Notes: a model not told the origin generated them from the letters alone. A stretch of DNA of 64,000 bases from Acholoe squamosa (GCA_949317995.1 OX439046.1:40896002-40960001); one strand, 5' to 3'; counted from the first letter of the stretch, positions 1 through 12,828 are shown. Program-made: numbers and translations.

Positions 1-2650
1 ATGTACAAAAGAACTGTATATACGAAAGTTTGTTGCTAGTGACAGGAACAAAATTTGAAATAAACTTATGGATATTTATTGTCTCCAATGTTTCCTCTAA
101 CACCTTTACTCATGAGAGTAACTATAAATCCTCACATAAAATACATCCTTAGGGTAAAAGACGCACCAGAATTGGGCTTAATCCTATAGGACAGAGCTGG
201 AATTATGGTAACAGATAGCCCCAGCACTAGCCTCTAATGGAGAAGATTTCTTCAAAAGGAGAGAAAAAAATTAGGGTCGGCCCCAATTTGCTAGATATGG
301 TATATCCATTGATTGACATTATATAGGTAAAAGTTGCGATTACATGGCCAGGGAATTCCCTTTCTAATAATATATAACATGCCTATACGTGACCCATCCT
401 TACAAAATGGTACGGAAGTCGCACATACAAATTGGCATATTCATTTACAGCTCATCAAGAGCTTTCATTTGGTATATAACACTTGCATATTTGAACCAAG
501 TGGTCCTCTAAGGACTGCCGTCGGTAAATTTAGTCGGATGAATTAAAAATCATTTAAACTGAGATAATTGACATTTTAAACATATAATAATTCATGAATC
601 CTATATAATTGCCATGTAATTCTATATAACCAAGAAAACTATAGCTATGTCTTTTAGGCATTTGGGGCTTAAATTCAGTTTAGTAGGCAAGGATTCTGAA
701 AGATATCTACCCATAGGTTAGAAAAATGCTAAAATATCAATTTTAAAAAAACCTGATATTTTTGACACTATACCACTTGAGAAGCATATATCTAGGCTTC
801 TAAATGTGCGACTTTAGTACCACTTTGTTAGGATGGGTCACATATAATATTGCACCAGAATGGCAACACTATTAGCCGGATAGAGCCCTTCCATTATAAT
901 GATAATACAATCATTCTTATTGAAGAGTTTTCCTGATTTTTATTGGACAGCAAGTGGCATATCTGTCGAAAACACTTCCTAATTACATGGTTTTATGGAG
1001 CTGACTTTATGCCACCTTTCCTAACTTTTCAGCAATTCTGAATTTTTGTTGATCGTTCCTATACTATAGGTGATTCCTAATCTGAGAAAATAAGGAGGAT
1101 CTCTGAATGTTTGGTGATGAGTGGGTGGCATCCCTGCTTTGTAAACATTCCTTTACATCATGCCAGGAAAAATGTAAGTGGTATGAAAAAGAAATAATTC
1201 ACGATTTCATTGGTATTCTACCATGGACCCTTGTGCATGATTGTGTGTCATTTTGGATACATTCTAGCCTAATTTAAAAGGATTCTGTGGCCAAAAGTGA
1301 AGAACAACCCCTAAATTGTAAGGAAATTCTAAATAATTTTACCATTCTTGGTCATTATTTGGCACAAATGTATGGTTATATACAGTTTATATCTTACATT
1401 CACCCTTTGTCATTTGTTTTAGCTTCTACAATGCAGGTCCCCCTGCTCTGGTCTGTACAGCCCGAAAAACAATGTAATCGAATAATCCTATCAGAGTAAC
1501 ACGATAAACACAAATGTTCCATCTACTACCAATGTAATTGCTATATTGCATCCCACAGTACTTTATTTCATCATGTCTCCAATGTTTGAATGTGGATAGA
1601 GCCTAATCCTAGTGCATTTGGGCAATTTATAAAACAATTTGATTCACTCATTCAATTTTTCACATATACTTTGAAAATATGACTTCCGCTCTATCAAACT
1701 TCTTCATATTTTTACTGAAAGTGCCCCTACCATCCCCTTATTCAAATGAAATAGTCATTTCCTGATTTTGATGAAAACAATTTTTAATTAATGTATCGGA
1801 GTGACAATTTCTTCAGTTTTGGTATCATATTCTAGTATTCAAATACATATTTGTACCTGAACTTGTCAATAGGCTGTGTCCCAATTACAGAGCACATAAT
1901 CATACTAGTTTCCAGTAAATAAAGGAACTGTTTTGAAAAGTGTTGTTTTTCTTTCAATTTTAGAAGATGGGTAAGCGAGGGCAGCCTCGGCTGCCTCCAG
2001 ACCAGCTGGTGTTTGCATTCCCTCTCTGCGCCAAGCCCTAACAGCGTGGTGTAGAAAATGAACTCGGCCACCAGAGCAGCAGTCATCGTGTTATCGGATA
2101 GGGAAAATACGTTCTGGCAAAAACCTGAGTCTGTGGCCCATTACTGTATCAATGGGGGGTGGTTATGTATCTTAAACGTATGTATCTCAAAGAGGGTAAT
2201 CAGCCTTGGCCTCCCTTAGGAAGTTTTTGACAACATCATAGAGCTCTTGAATGCTACTAAACAATGATCTCTGAACTGTCGCGTTCCTCCAATAGGAAAA
2301 ATCCGTCTAAAGTGAGACCTACGAGTCTCCTACTCACTTATGAGTTAAAGCATTGTGCCTCTAATGGTTTTATTGAATAGTAGACCTATTTACCTCATCA
2401 TGTAAGGGTATTTGGCAGCTAATGGACTGATTTTATACCTGCATGTGTCAGTGCTATGTCAGATCAGTGTGAAAAAATTTGAAATATTTTATTTCAACAT
2501 GATGGTGCATACCTCAAATGTGACTAGTTTAAAGTGGTTAATATAATGCCCCAACACCTTTTGGACATAGTTTTGAAGTGTGATTAGGTTATGTTGTGTT
2601 TCGGTTCGATGGCGGTGGCCAAGGTAAAGTCAAGAATATTGTGTTACTCT
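1..2650. other. AT-rich spacer, no gene seen
   Basis: AT-rich sequence with only short open frames (under 85 codons) that lack recognisable motifs. I see no repeat, RNA gene or coding exon that I can support here. Confidence 0.6.
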
Positions 2651-3010
2651 TGTAGGGGCCAGCTCTGCCATAAAAAGCCAGCTACCCCGTTCCGGGTATA
2701 CCAGCCTAGCCACCTGGCACCTGGTGGTAGCTGCCCCTATGTGTGTCGTACCGATCCAGGTGTAGGTGGAAGGTAGAGAATGTCAGACGGGGAAGTAGCT
2801 CAGCAGTAGAGCTTCCGCCTGCAGGTTGGAGGGTCCCAGGTTCGACTCCCAGTTTCTCCAGGACATTTTCCGCCGACCTCTACACTGGTGGAGAAACCGA
2901 GTGGTCCTGACCCGTGTGAGGGGGGACTACAAGAACTCGGTACCTGGGCCAGTATGACACGAATGCGATTCATTCTGCTAAGTACTGGGGGTACTGGGGG
3001 ACAGGTGGCA
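2651..3010 (+). mobile_element. tRNA-Ala-derived SINE, copy 1
   Basis: A 72-nt tRNA-like segment at 2789-2860 has the layout of tRNA-Ala: GGGGAAGTAGCTCAG at the start (A box), GGTTCGACTCC as the B box and TTTCTCCA at the 3' end. It is preceded by a module of about 138 bp beginning TGTAGGGGCCAGCTCTG and ending in GTAGGTGGAAGGTAGAGAA. The same module-plus-tRNA order recurs at 55431-55630, so both travel as one repeat. The 3' boundary after 2860 is uncertain; 3010 is an estimate. It could be a composite of two repeats rather than a single SINE. Confidence 0.65.
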
Positions 3011-3987
3011 CCTTCAGAGATTCCTGGGAACAGGACTTGGCTGCACTGAGGGTGACTTAGTACTGGTTAACTTTAAAGATTTAGACAGGTTAGAAGAGAT
3101 GTTTGAAGTGAACATGTTTTTCCTTCAAATTTCTGGAGTTAAAAAAGGTCGGGTTAAAATTATAAGGTCAAAAATGTGTTCAGGAAAGAACATTATGAAC
3201 TTAAACCTATACAGGAACCATGTAAGTTTGATCACAAACTTGGGATTGTACGGCAAGTTTTACACCTGTGAACTGTGCCATAAAATAAATTTTTCACTCG
3301 TAGTTTCCTTCTCAAACAACACAACCGGGTGAGAAAAGATTGCACTAAAGTCAACTTCAGGTAAAAAGGCGGAGTTTACAATCCAACTAATAGAGGAATT
3401 GGGAATAGTTTCTCAGCCTGAAACAAAAATATATCCTTACATTTTTTGTATGTTTGTTTAGTTTTACGTCTGGGGGCCATCGTGGAACTCAGACATTCAA
3501 CGTTTCTCGGACATAAAGTCCTTTTTTTTCTGTTTGGACAGGTATTTATGCTGCTTGCCTGACACAGTAGTGACCGAATCTATGAATGACCGAATCTATG
3601 AGATGAATGACCGAATCTATGAGGAGGGGTGAGGGGGAAAACCTCTACCGGGGCTTCATTCCTCTACTCTTTTCGAAGGATAGCAAGTGTTCTGTTATTT
3701 GCCTGGTCCCATAGGCAGGGCCAGACAAACCATGGCCTTTGATCACTCAGACATGGTTCACTGAGGGGGAATCCCATGGCAAAAGACAAGCATGTAGACC
3801 CAGGCCCGCGCATATGGACACTAGCTGCCCACATGCTCACCCCAAGCCACAAGAAACCCCAGCTTTGTCACCTTTTACAAATGCGGTATGCCCACTAACA
3901 GTGTGGAAGGAGATTTCTCCTTGTGGACTCCCAAGAAGTTATTCTGCTTCTCCATGCCCTCACATGAAGGTCCCCACTCCACAGGGG

Positions 3988-4038
<51 letters not shown>

Positions 4039-4789
4039 TTACAAGACTGTTTTTGACTTTGAAAGCTACTTCGTGAAACCTGAAGTTCCATCCCTTAAAT
4101 CGTTAGGATAAGAGTTTATTTATTTATCCAGTATTGTATGCAAGACATTTTTATAGTAATACATAAGACAGAGTGTTTACCTTTAATTCTGTCACTGCAG
4201 TAGTGTGTAGGAGTTTTGGTATAGTACATGTACTTATCTAGTTAGAGTTCTGTGTATAGACCTCAAGGAAGGATTCTATGCTTTGGTTAAAATACATTAT
4301 CCTGCAAATTGGTGTCTCTAGAGATGCTGGTTGTTTAATGAAGTTGAATTAATCAATGTATCCACAGGTTGGTTTCAGTAATAATCCAATATATTCCCCT
4401 CTCTATTGTTTTTGCTTCATTAAAACTGGATCATTTATTAATTATGATATTTGATAAATGTATGAAATTCTTTTCTTAATTCTTAATTCTATACTAGGTT
4501 AATAATCTCTAAGTGTCACTTTCGCTGTCCTTTAATATCATTAACCCTAGTGATACCCAGTTATAAGATCTTAAGTCATCAAGGATTTTCTAAGACAGGG
4601 GGATTTTTCTCTGATAAGCCATATAGCTGACATAGGTAAGCTGGTATAATCAGTCACCCCTTCTACAAGGATAATTTGTGGGAGAGGATTTGTATATTCT
4701 GTAATTAGTCATTTATTTGTTTTTCTTTTGTTGATGTCTTTTCACATGTGTATATATTCATTGTTTAAGTATTACATAAAATTAAACTT
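3011..4789. other. Spacer with short repeats
   Basis: No gene seen. At 3571-3622 the phrase TGACCGAATCTATGA occurs three times in tandem-like spacing. The open frames over 3739-4076 end in an (AT)n microsatellite and are not credible genes. Confidence 0.55.
3991..4036. repeat. (AT)n microsatellite
   Basis: Uninterrupted AT dinucleotide repeat of about 46 bp. Confidence 0.95.
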
Positions 4790-7700
4790 ATGGTTTGTGG
4801 TGTTAGCGATTTCAGGGATAGGAGGGGACTGGTAATTTCGTCAATAAATTGTCGTAGTTTTGAGGACAAATATAATGAAATTTATAAGATATTAGGAAGG
4901 AGTGACATAATATGTGACATGTACTGGGAAAGGGGGTCTTATTGCCCCCTGCACTTAGACCCCTTTTCACAGATCGTGTCACATATGTCTATGTGAAACC
5001 TGGCTGAAGCCTGCCTCACCTGATGGCCTGATTAATAGAGAGGATAGGTTACTGTATAGGAATGATAGAATTGGTAAAGATTGTGGAGGAGTTGGCCTAA
5101 GTGTGAGGGCTGGCCTAGGGCAGTATATTAGAGTTGTAAATGACTTTACCATACAGACATAGATTATGAAAGTATTGCTATTATGTTAAACCTTCCTGGT
5201 GAAAAGGATTTATTGATTGTCTCTATCTATAGAATCCCAAATACGAATGTACCAAATTTTATCAATTTCTTACGATCCATCACTGGTTATGAATATAACA
5301 ACAATCATGGTAGGCATGAGACTTGGATCTTAGGTGATATTAATCTCAATATGTACGATGAAAATGATGCAGGGTGTGAAATTTTCAGAAAAGTGTGCAA
5401 GGATATTGGATGGAAAATACTAATTAATGAGGTGACGAGACCATTTAGTGGTACTTGTATTGATAATATAATTACAAATAGCTTGGATGTAACTAATGCA
5501 AGTACGGTATCTGCCCTAATTTCTGATTACCTCCCCGTTTTTGGTTGTAGAGGACATGAGAATATCAGGTATGTTAGCTCTAAGTATAGAGGAAGAGATT
5601 ATAGAAACTTTAATGAAGACAGATTTAAAGATTTTTTAGAATCATGTGACTGGAAACCCTATTACGATACTACTGATGATCCTGATATATTATGGGATAT
5701 GTTATTGACTCCTTTAATCGAGTATTTGGACACTTTTCACCCTCTCGTTGAACAACACATTAAAAAAAAAATTGGGAAATCATGGATTGATGATGAAGTT
5801 ATGGATTTGGTATTTGAAAGAGAAGGATGGTTACGTCTCTATAGTGCCAATAAAGGTGCTCAGGAAAAGCAAGCCATAAAGGATTGTCGAAGAAAAATTA
5901 GAAAGAAAATTAAAGCAAATCAAATTGGTGGTGTTATGCTATGGTAATCCCAAAAAATTCTGGAAACACATAAATGACTTGTTTAAAAATTCTAATTCTA
6001 TTGTGTATCCAGACATGAAACATCATATAACTGATGCAGATGTAACTTCTAATGATGTATGTGAATATGTAAATGACTATTTTTGTAATATTGCTAAGGA
6101 TCTGCATATTGCTGCTGTTCGAACTGATCAATGTCTTGTGGATAATAATCTGGATATAGATGAACTATTGGCAAATGAAAACTTTGTAGATCAGAATATT
6201 AAGGTTAATAAGTGGGATGTCCACTTTGCTATAAAGGAAATTGATAAAAATAAGTCATCAGGCATAGACGGAATAAGAGGAGATATACTACAGTGTGCAT
6301 TATTGTTGTTGATAAATCAATTCACTCATCTGATACAAATTAGTCTGGACAGGGGTATTTTTCCAAAATATTGGGCAAAGGCAGTTGTAAGACCATTACC
6401 TAAGGATGGAGACTTAGCAATGGTAAAAAATTGGAGACCAATATCAATACTACTAATGCCATCAAAAGTCATTGAGAAAATTATGTAGTATTACTTATGT
6501 GAAAGTATGAAGAAAAATGGTACTTTTTGTGACAACCAATATGGTTACAAAAAAGGGACGGGTACTGGTGATGCCACTTTTGACTTTGTTAATGAGCTTT
6601 ATGAATGTAGAAACAATGGTCTGGTAACAGGGGCCCTATTTATAGACTTCACTAAAGCATTTGATAGTGTAATACATTAAAAATTGCTAATTAAACTCAG
6701 TAAACTTTGTTTGAGTAAATCTAATTTTCTATGGTTTAAAAGTTACCTGGAAAATAGAAAACAACGAACTAGCTATGGTAATAGATTGTCCTCAAACCAA
6801 GATATTGATTACTGTGTTCCTCAAGGATCAGTTTTAGGTCCCCTGTTGTTTGAGTGAGTGAGTGAGTGATAGATGTTTAATGCCATTTCGACAGCTAAGG
6901 TTATATTCATGGCGAGAACTACATTACACAATTTCACAGAGGAGAATGTGTCAGTGCCCGCGCATATGTGCACCACACACATCTTGAGGGGATAGGAAAG
7001 ATGAGAAATAGACCCTTTTAAGTGGGCTAGGGAAGCCCGCATTACACATGTTCACAGAGGAATGTGTTGGTGCCCGCGCATATGTGCACCACACACACAT
7101 CCGAGGGGATAGGAAAGGATAGAGGAGAAATAGACCCTTTTAAGTGGGCTAGGGAAGCCCGCCCTGTTGGTTGTCCTATATATTGATGATGTTGTTAAGG
7201 TCTTAAAAAAATGCAAGATTAAACTGTATGCTGATGACATTGTGATTTATAGTTCTAACAAAGATGTAGACTTGGTTACTAAGAATTTGAATGAGGATGT
7301 AATTAACTTTAAACATTGGTTATCGAAAACAGACTAACAGTAAATCCAAGTAAAACAAAATTTATGTGGTTTTGTAGTGCTCATAAATTAAAAAGATGTC
7401 CGGATTCTACTGTAGACTTCAGTGGCAGCACTGTGCAAACTGTCACCTTCTTTCCATACCTAGGTGTACATATTGACAGTAAACTTAGTTTTGATAAACA
7501 GATTAAAATTATTAAGAGAAATGTATGCAATAAACTTTTTAGGTTTGCAAGGTTAAGAAAGTTTTTGACACAAGAGCAAAGTGTAAAGATATACTGTTGT
7601 ACAATCAGACCGATTATAGAATATTGTTCATTCATAAGTACCAGTTGTAATGAGGATGGTCTTGCAGCATTACAACGACTGCAAAATAGAGCTCTTAGAG

Positions 7701-8053
7701 TTTGTCTGAAATGCAATGTTAGACGGTATAGTGTTAAGGAGTTGCATGAAATTTGTAAGGTTTCAGTGTTAGAGAAAAGATTTGACATGCTATTTTTATG
7801 CCTAATGTATAAGAAATCAAAGACTGTGTTAAATAGACCACAATCCTATAATACAAGGTCTCAAAAGAAGATTGTCTTTGAACTACCTAGGGTTGTTACT
7901 AGACACTATAAAAGATCGCCATGGAACAGAGGAGTGGCTCTCTGGAATACTCTACCTGAGGAGATTCAGAGAGCCACGACAAAGGTAAAATTCAAGGAGG
8001 GTGTGATGAAGATAGAAAATATAAAGTTGAACCTGAAATTGGGTTATAATTGA
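4790..8053 (+). pseudogene. Non-LTR retrotransposon (LINE) pol: endonuclease plus reverse transcriptase
   Basis: Remnant of a LINE ORF2. The 5' part (about 4790-5570) encodes an apurinic-type endonuclease; GDINLN and SDYLPVFG match its GDxN and SDH-type catalytic motifs. The reverse transcriptase follows: GIDGI, VRPLPKDG and NWRPIS near 6260-6450, the first palm motif in FIDFTKAFDSV near 6643, PQGSVLGPLLF near 6820, and the catalytic box YADD near 7230. A C-terminal region typical of CR1/L2-group elements (including a QNRALR motif) ends at 8053. It is broken by in-frame stops (for example 6486), frame changes near 4990, 5930 and 7310, and a SINE inserted at 6852-7161. Clade within CR1/L2/Daphne/Crack is not resolved. 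It cannot encode a working enzyme now. Confidence 0.85.
6852..7161 (-). mobile_element. CACTCA-tailed SINE, copy 1, inside the LINE
   Basis: Inserted in the LINE reverse-transcriptase frame between two copies of CCCTGTTGTTT (6841-6851 and 7162-7172, one mismatch), an 11-bp target-site duplication. Read on the minus strand it begins GCGGGCTTCCCTAGCCC, contains GCCATGAATATGACC, and ends in GGCATTAAACATCTATCACTC followed by CACTCA repeats. The first half of the SINE is duplicated internally, making this copy about 310 bp against about 180 bp for the others. The head forms a short hairpin (GGGCT / AGCCC) and I see no clear tRNA-like structure in it. Confidence 0.85.
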
Positions 8054-8168
8054 CAATAAGAAGCAGGTGTAGAAACCGCACCACTTCATATTCATATTCT
8101 GAAATTGGGTATAATTGACAATGAGAAGCAGGTGTAGAAACCGTGCCGCTTCATATTCATATTCATAT
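8033..8168 (+). repeat. Duplicated LINE 3' tail
   Basis: A 66-70 bp unit starting CTGAAATTGGG and ending in CTTCATATTCATATT occurs twice in tandem (8033-8098 and 8099-8168). It covers the last codons and 3' end of the LINE; the ATTCAT-type repeats are the probable tail used in reverse transcription. Confidence 0.75.
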
Positions 8169-8692
8169 CCCTTTTCATGTTTATATCCATATTGATATTG
8201 TTGATGTTCCCATATGCATATAACAGCAGTATAACACTTGAATTATCACTTATTTGAACTCAAAACAAGATGTATCTAGCTATAATCATGACGTACTGAA
8301 ATAATGTGTAGAGGCACAAATCTCTATGTATAACACATTATTATCCTTCTATCTATTTTGCTTTAAGTGTGTTTGTCTGTACTTACTATGTTAATAACCT
8401 GTTGTGTGAATATTGTCAGCCCCTATATCTTCTCCATCTCCTGATTGTATTCATATTGACATTTGTCAAGATCTATGATGTTATTGTACGGTTTCATTTG
8501 TGACTTTCCTTTGAAAAATCAATAAAACTTGGTCTGCTCTATAGCATTATTTAAATGAACATAGCAGTTCATCAATGCAATGAGCAATTCCAAAAAAAAA
8601 ATCCAAAGAAAACTCTAACACTGTAATAGAAAAAAAAACACATACCCCTTTCTGCCAGTGTAGCTTCTGATTTTCCAGGACACACAGAACCT

Positions 8693-10925
8693 GTGTGCTT
8701 TGTTAGAAGTTTGAACAGAGAAGACGATCCTTTGGTTAAAACTGTATTGGAGCACATAAAGAACTTGGGAAAAATAATTGGGGAGTCTGTGAAAGAGAAA
8801 TTTAGTCAGGTTTTGAATGTACTAGACTCTCTTGCAGAAAAAGAAAAAGAATTAGAAGTTCATGCTTCCAAAGGTTGTCCAACGGAAAAAAAGGCGAAAA
8901 AAACAAAAGTTCTCACATACTTAAAGTCTTCTTGCCTACATATTTATTGTCTTCTTGCCTACATAAAAAAAGTACCTGTTCTAGGTTTCAACTCTGGCAA
9001 GTATGATCTTAATTTGATCAAATAAGAATTTCATTTCTTTTTCATAGAGACAGACAAGTCAGAAATGAACACCATAAAGAGGTGCAATCAATACATAGCA
9101 GTGTACACCGATCACCTTCCTTTCCTTGACTACCTGGCACTGGGGTATTCCTAAGCCAAATACCTTAAAGCCTTCCTTAAAGGTAGTGCTGAAAAGGGCT
9201 TTTTTCCATATGAGTGGATGGACAATGTAAGAAAACTAGAAAACACAAAACTTCCTTCAAGGTCATGCTTTTACAGCTCTCTCTCAGGTCATGGGTTAAC
9301 CAAAGAAGAATATGAGAGTTGTCAAAAGGCCTGGTCAGAAAACAACATGAAAACTATGAAGGACTACTTAATATATTACAACAACTTGGACGTGAAACCG
9401 TTTGTTTTGGCCATAAATGAACACAGCAAATTTTTCATAGAACGCGGGATTGACTAGTTCAAAGATGGACTAACTTTACCCGGCCTTACCTTGAAGTTTC
9501 TCTTTAACAACACTGCTCCTAACGCGACACCTTACATCCTTTTAGGTGAAAAAGAAAAGGACATACATCCCTTGCTGAGACGCAACTTAGTTCGGGGTCC
9601 TTCTATCATCTTTCACAGACATCACAAAAGTGGGCAAACACGAATTAAACAAAAGAAATATGGTCCCCAAAGCAAAGTTTGCAGACACATAGTAGGGGTG
9701 GACGCTAACAGCTTGTACCTAAAGTGTATGGGAGAAGCTCACTGCACAGGCTTTTATGAAGTGTGTAGGAAAGAAAATGAATTTCTAGCAGTGTGTAGTC
9801 AACAAATCAGCTACTCAGCCACAGAATGGTTATGTCACAAAGCTTTAACAGACAACCTAAACATTTTACATCAATACAACTATGGAGAGATTAGCTTAGG
9901 TTCAAGGAAAATAAAGGTGGACGGATTTGTTCCAGCTCAAAAGAAAGTATATCAGTTTCATGGGTGCTAGTGGCATGGTCACGTGTCACCTTACCAAATC
10001 AGTTTTAAGGAAGAAAATGGCTAGAAGAAAAAGCCAAAAAAACTGCCTTAGTTACCCTCTATTTGAAAACATTGGGGTATAAGGTAGTCGAACACTACGA
10101 GTGTATGTGGATAAAAGAAAAAAACAAATGACTTGTGTCCAAAAACAAAAAGTTGATGGGAAGTTAAAAGACCATTGTGTCATGGTAGAAAAAGTCAGGA
10201 TGAAATACTAAGAGGGGTTCTAGATGAAACAACTTTTGGACTCATCTAAGTAGACATTGAAACACCTGGTCACTTGAAAAACAAATTCAGTGAAATGACA
10301 CCTATATTTAAAAACTGTCTAGTAGGCAGGAAAGATGTAGGTGACCATATGAGACGTTTTTTGGAAGCCACAGGTAAACTTAAACAACCCCAACGTCAGC
10401 TCATAGGTAGTTACCACGTAAAGGGAATTTTGTTGGGAACTCCTCTCATACAGTGGTACCTGAAAAAAGGTTTGTTGGAAACTCCTCTTTAATAGTGGTA
10501 CCTGAAAAAAGGTTTGGAAGTAACCACTGTCCACCTCCTTGTGGAATACACCCAAGAAAAGACTTTTTTACCCTTTATGGAAGAAGTAACCAGAGCTAGG
10601 AGAAAAGGTGATGAAAACGTGGACTGTAAAATTCTTTCAGATCTCTGCAAGCTGCTGAGAAATGGGTCATATGGTAAAACCATATACAACAAGCAAAACT
10701 TTGTTCAAACAAAGTGTGTGTCCCCCTCTAAGGCAAGACGATTAGCCTTGCACTGGTCAGTTCAAGGTGCACAAGACTTCAGTGACAACACGGTAGAACT
10801 TTCTTGTTTACCTACCTCCATCACCTATGACCTTCCGGTTTCATGGTGTACCAATATGCCAAACTTAAAATGTTGGCATTCTATTACGACTTTCTCCTTG
10901 ATTACATAGACGAAAAATACTTTGA
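8693..10925 (+). pseudogene. Maverick/Polinton-type protein-primed family B DNA polymerase remnant
   Basis: One reading frame can be followed over most of about 2.2 kb despite many stops. It gives family B DNA polymerase motifs in order: an exonuclease-like GFNSGKYDLNLIK at about 8970-9020, YNNLDVKPF near 9385, palm motif A in VDANSLYL near 9700, the HGC-WHGH block near 9960, EMTPIFKN near 10290, and motif B in NGSYGKT near 10660. QYAKLKMLAFYYDFL near 10855 is the stretch just before motif C. Known elements with this arrangement are Polintons/Mavericks and related viruses. The YxDTDS motif C that should follow is absent because the frame runs into the 716-bp duplication at 10901. There are in-frame stops (9023, 9153, 9455, 9968) and a shifted frame over 10018-10130. 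No Polinton integrase, protease or capsid gene is seen here. Confidence 0.75.
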
Positions 10926-12330
10926 GAGACACCCGTCCATGTTCCTGTTTCCGCAGGAATTTTCCTGCGGATGCAGGAAGATTCTTGTGGGTACAGGAGG
11001 ATTTCTGCAGGTACAGGACAATTCTTGAAGGTACAGGAAGATCCTTGAGGGATTCTTGCAATTCCTCATCTTGACGGGGATGGGGAAGTAGTATGAATCC
11101 CCTAATAGGACATCCCCCAGTACCCGCAGGAATCCCCCAGTACCCGCAGGAATCCCCCAGTACCCGCAGGAATCCCCCAGTACCCGCAGGAATTCCCAAG
11201 TATCCGCAGGAATCCTCCAGTACCTGCAGGAATATTTTTTTGTATGAAAAAAAACTTTTTTTGGTATGTTCCCCAGTATCCACAGAAATTCTCCAGTACC
11301 CACAAGAATCTTCCTGCATCCACAGGAATTATTTAGTATCCGCAAGAATAATTTTTTCTGGAAAAAATTACTTTTGGAATGTCCTTTTAGGGGCTCCGTA
11401 ACTTTACGTGTGGCCTTTACATTCAGTGATTGACTTTTTACTAAAATCCTGGCTGAATAAATAAAAATTAAAACCATTCAAAAAGTAACAATATGTGGCC
11501 TTTTGATTCTCTAATGGGTCCTGTATAGATCCTTTCTACAGATCGACAGGAAATACGGACTGGGAGCAATCTTTCTACATCTTTCAGGGTGAAGCTGGAA
11601 GTAGCATGTACATGTATTACATAGACGAAAAATACTTTGAGAGACACCCGTCCATGTTCCTGTTTCCGCAGGAATTTTCCTGCGGATGCAGGAAGATTCT
11701 TGTGGGTACAGGAGGATTTCTGCAGGTACAGGACAATTCTTGAAGGTACAGGAAGATCCTTGAGGGATTCTTGCAATTCCTCATCTTGACGGGGATGGGG
11801 AAGTAGTATGGATCCCCTAATAGGACATCCCCCAGTACCCGCAGGAATCCCCCAGTACCCGCAGGAATCCCCCAGTACCCACAGGAATCCCCCAGTACCC
11901 GCAGGAATTCCCAAGTATCCGCAGGAATCCTCCAGTACCTGCAGGAATATTTTTTTGTATGAAAAAAACTTTTTTTGGTATGTTCCCCAGTATCCACAGA
12001 AATTCTCCAGTACCCACAAGAATCTTCCTGCATCCACAGGAATTATTTAGTATCCGCAAGAATAATTTTTTCTGGAAAAAATTACTTTTGGAATGTCCTT
12101 TTAGGGGCTCCGTAACTTTACGTGTGGCCTTTACATTCAGTGATTGACTTTTTACTAAAATCCTGGCTGAATGAATAAAAATTAAAACCATTCAAAAAGT
12201 AACAATATGTGGCCTTTTGATTCTCTAATGGGTCCTGTATAGATCCTTTCTACAGATCGACAGGAAATACGGACTGGGAGCAATCTTTCTACATCTTTCA
12301 GGGTGAAGCTGGAAGTAGCATGTACATGTA
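10901..12330. repeat. 716-bp tandem duplication
   Basis: Two nearly identical units, 10901-11616 and 11617-12330, joined head to tail. They differ mainly in A/T run lengths and a few substitutions, so the duplication is recent. The first unit begins within the DNA polymerase remnant (TTACATAGACGAAAAATAC), so the second carries a copy of the last 25 bp of that gene. Each unit holds a minisatellite present in both orientations. Long open frames across this region are products of the repeat. Confidence 0.9.
11112..11232. repeat. 20-bp minisatellite (CCCGCAGGAATCCCCCAGTA)
   Basis: About six tandem copies of a 20-bp unit, repeated in the second duplicate at about 11828-11949. Related units in the opposite orientation lie at 10955-11050, with a unique spacer at 11051-11111, so each duplicate can fold into a large imperfect hairpin. 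Further degenerate copies continue to about 11355. Confidence 0.85.
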
Positions 12331-12828
12331 CATTTTTACATGCGTCATGAAAAACTTACGCTATAAACACTGCAGAATAATGGGAGTTGGTTTGTTTTAT
12401 GCAAAAGGGGAGCAGACACATTGGCTATAGTGTACGCCAGCAACCAACACGTCAACCTAGTAGTAGTACCCACGGGACAGACACAATGACCGCCTCATCA
12501 ATAAAAGGAATAAATGTATGTATACACGAATTCGTCTTTACCTATATTCCCCAAACACATTTCTTAGAAAAGCACTTGCACATACTTACAATATTACCTC
12601 GTGATTGTCCTGCCCTTATATGCTGACTATCTTTCCTCCAGCCCCTCTAGCCACCAAATCAGATTTCATGGCTACCCTGCCACCCGTGGGCTCTATAGGC
12701 CATTACACATACAACTGGCCGGCCCACTGGACAGAGAGGATCAACTTCTGCTAGAGCTTCTCAATATCTGTTACCCTCTTTTCATCTAGTATCCACTGTG
12801 TAAGCAAATGAGTAAGGTATAGCCGAGG
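12331..12828. other. Spacer, no gene seen
   Basis: Nothing supportable; open frames are short and without motifs. Confidence 0.5.

Noticed and set aside
2789-2860. Functional tRNA-Ala gene
   Set aside because: Acceptor and anticodon stems have mismatches and the segment is embedded in a repeat found elsewhere; a SINE head is more likely.
3739-4076. Two ORFs ending in repeated Tyr-Ile
   Set aside because: C-termini are translated (AT)n microsatellite; no conserved N-terminal domain.
8693-10909. Alternative genetic code reading stops as sense in the polymerase
   Set aside because: Other intact ORFs in the window use standard stops, the region also has frame changes near 10018-10260, and the catalytic end is missing; decay explains it.
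10825-12191. Long overlapping ORFs on both strands with GYWGIPAGTGG-like repeats
   Set aside because: Products of the 20-bp minisatellite in the tandem duplication, open in several frames at once.
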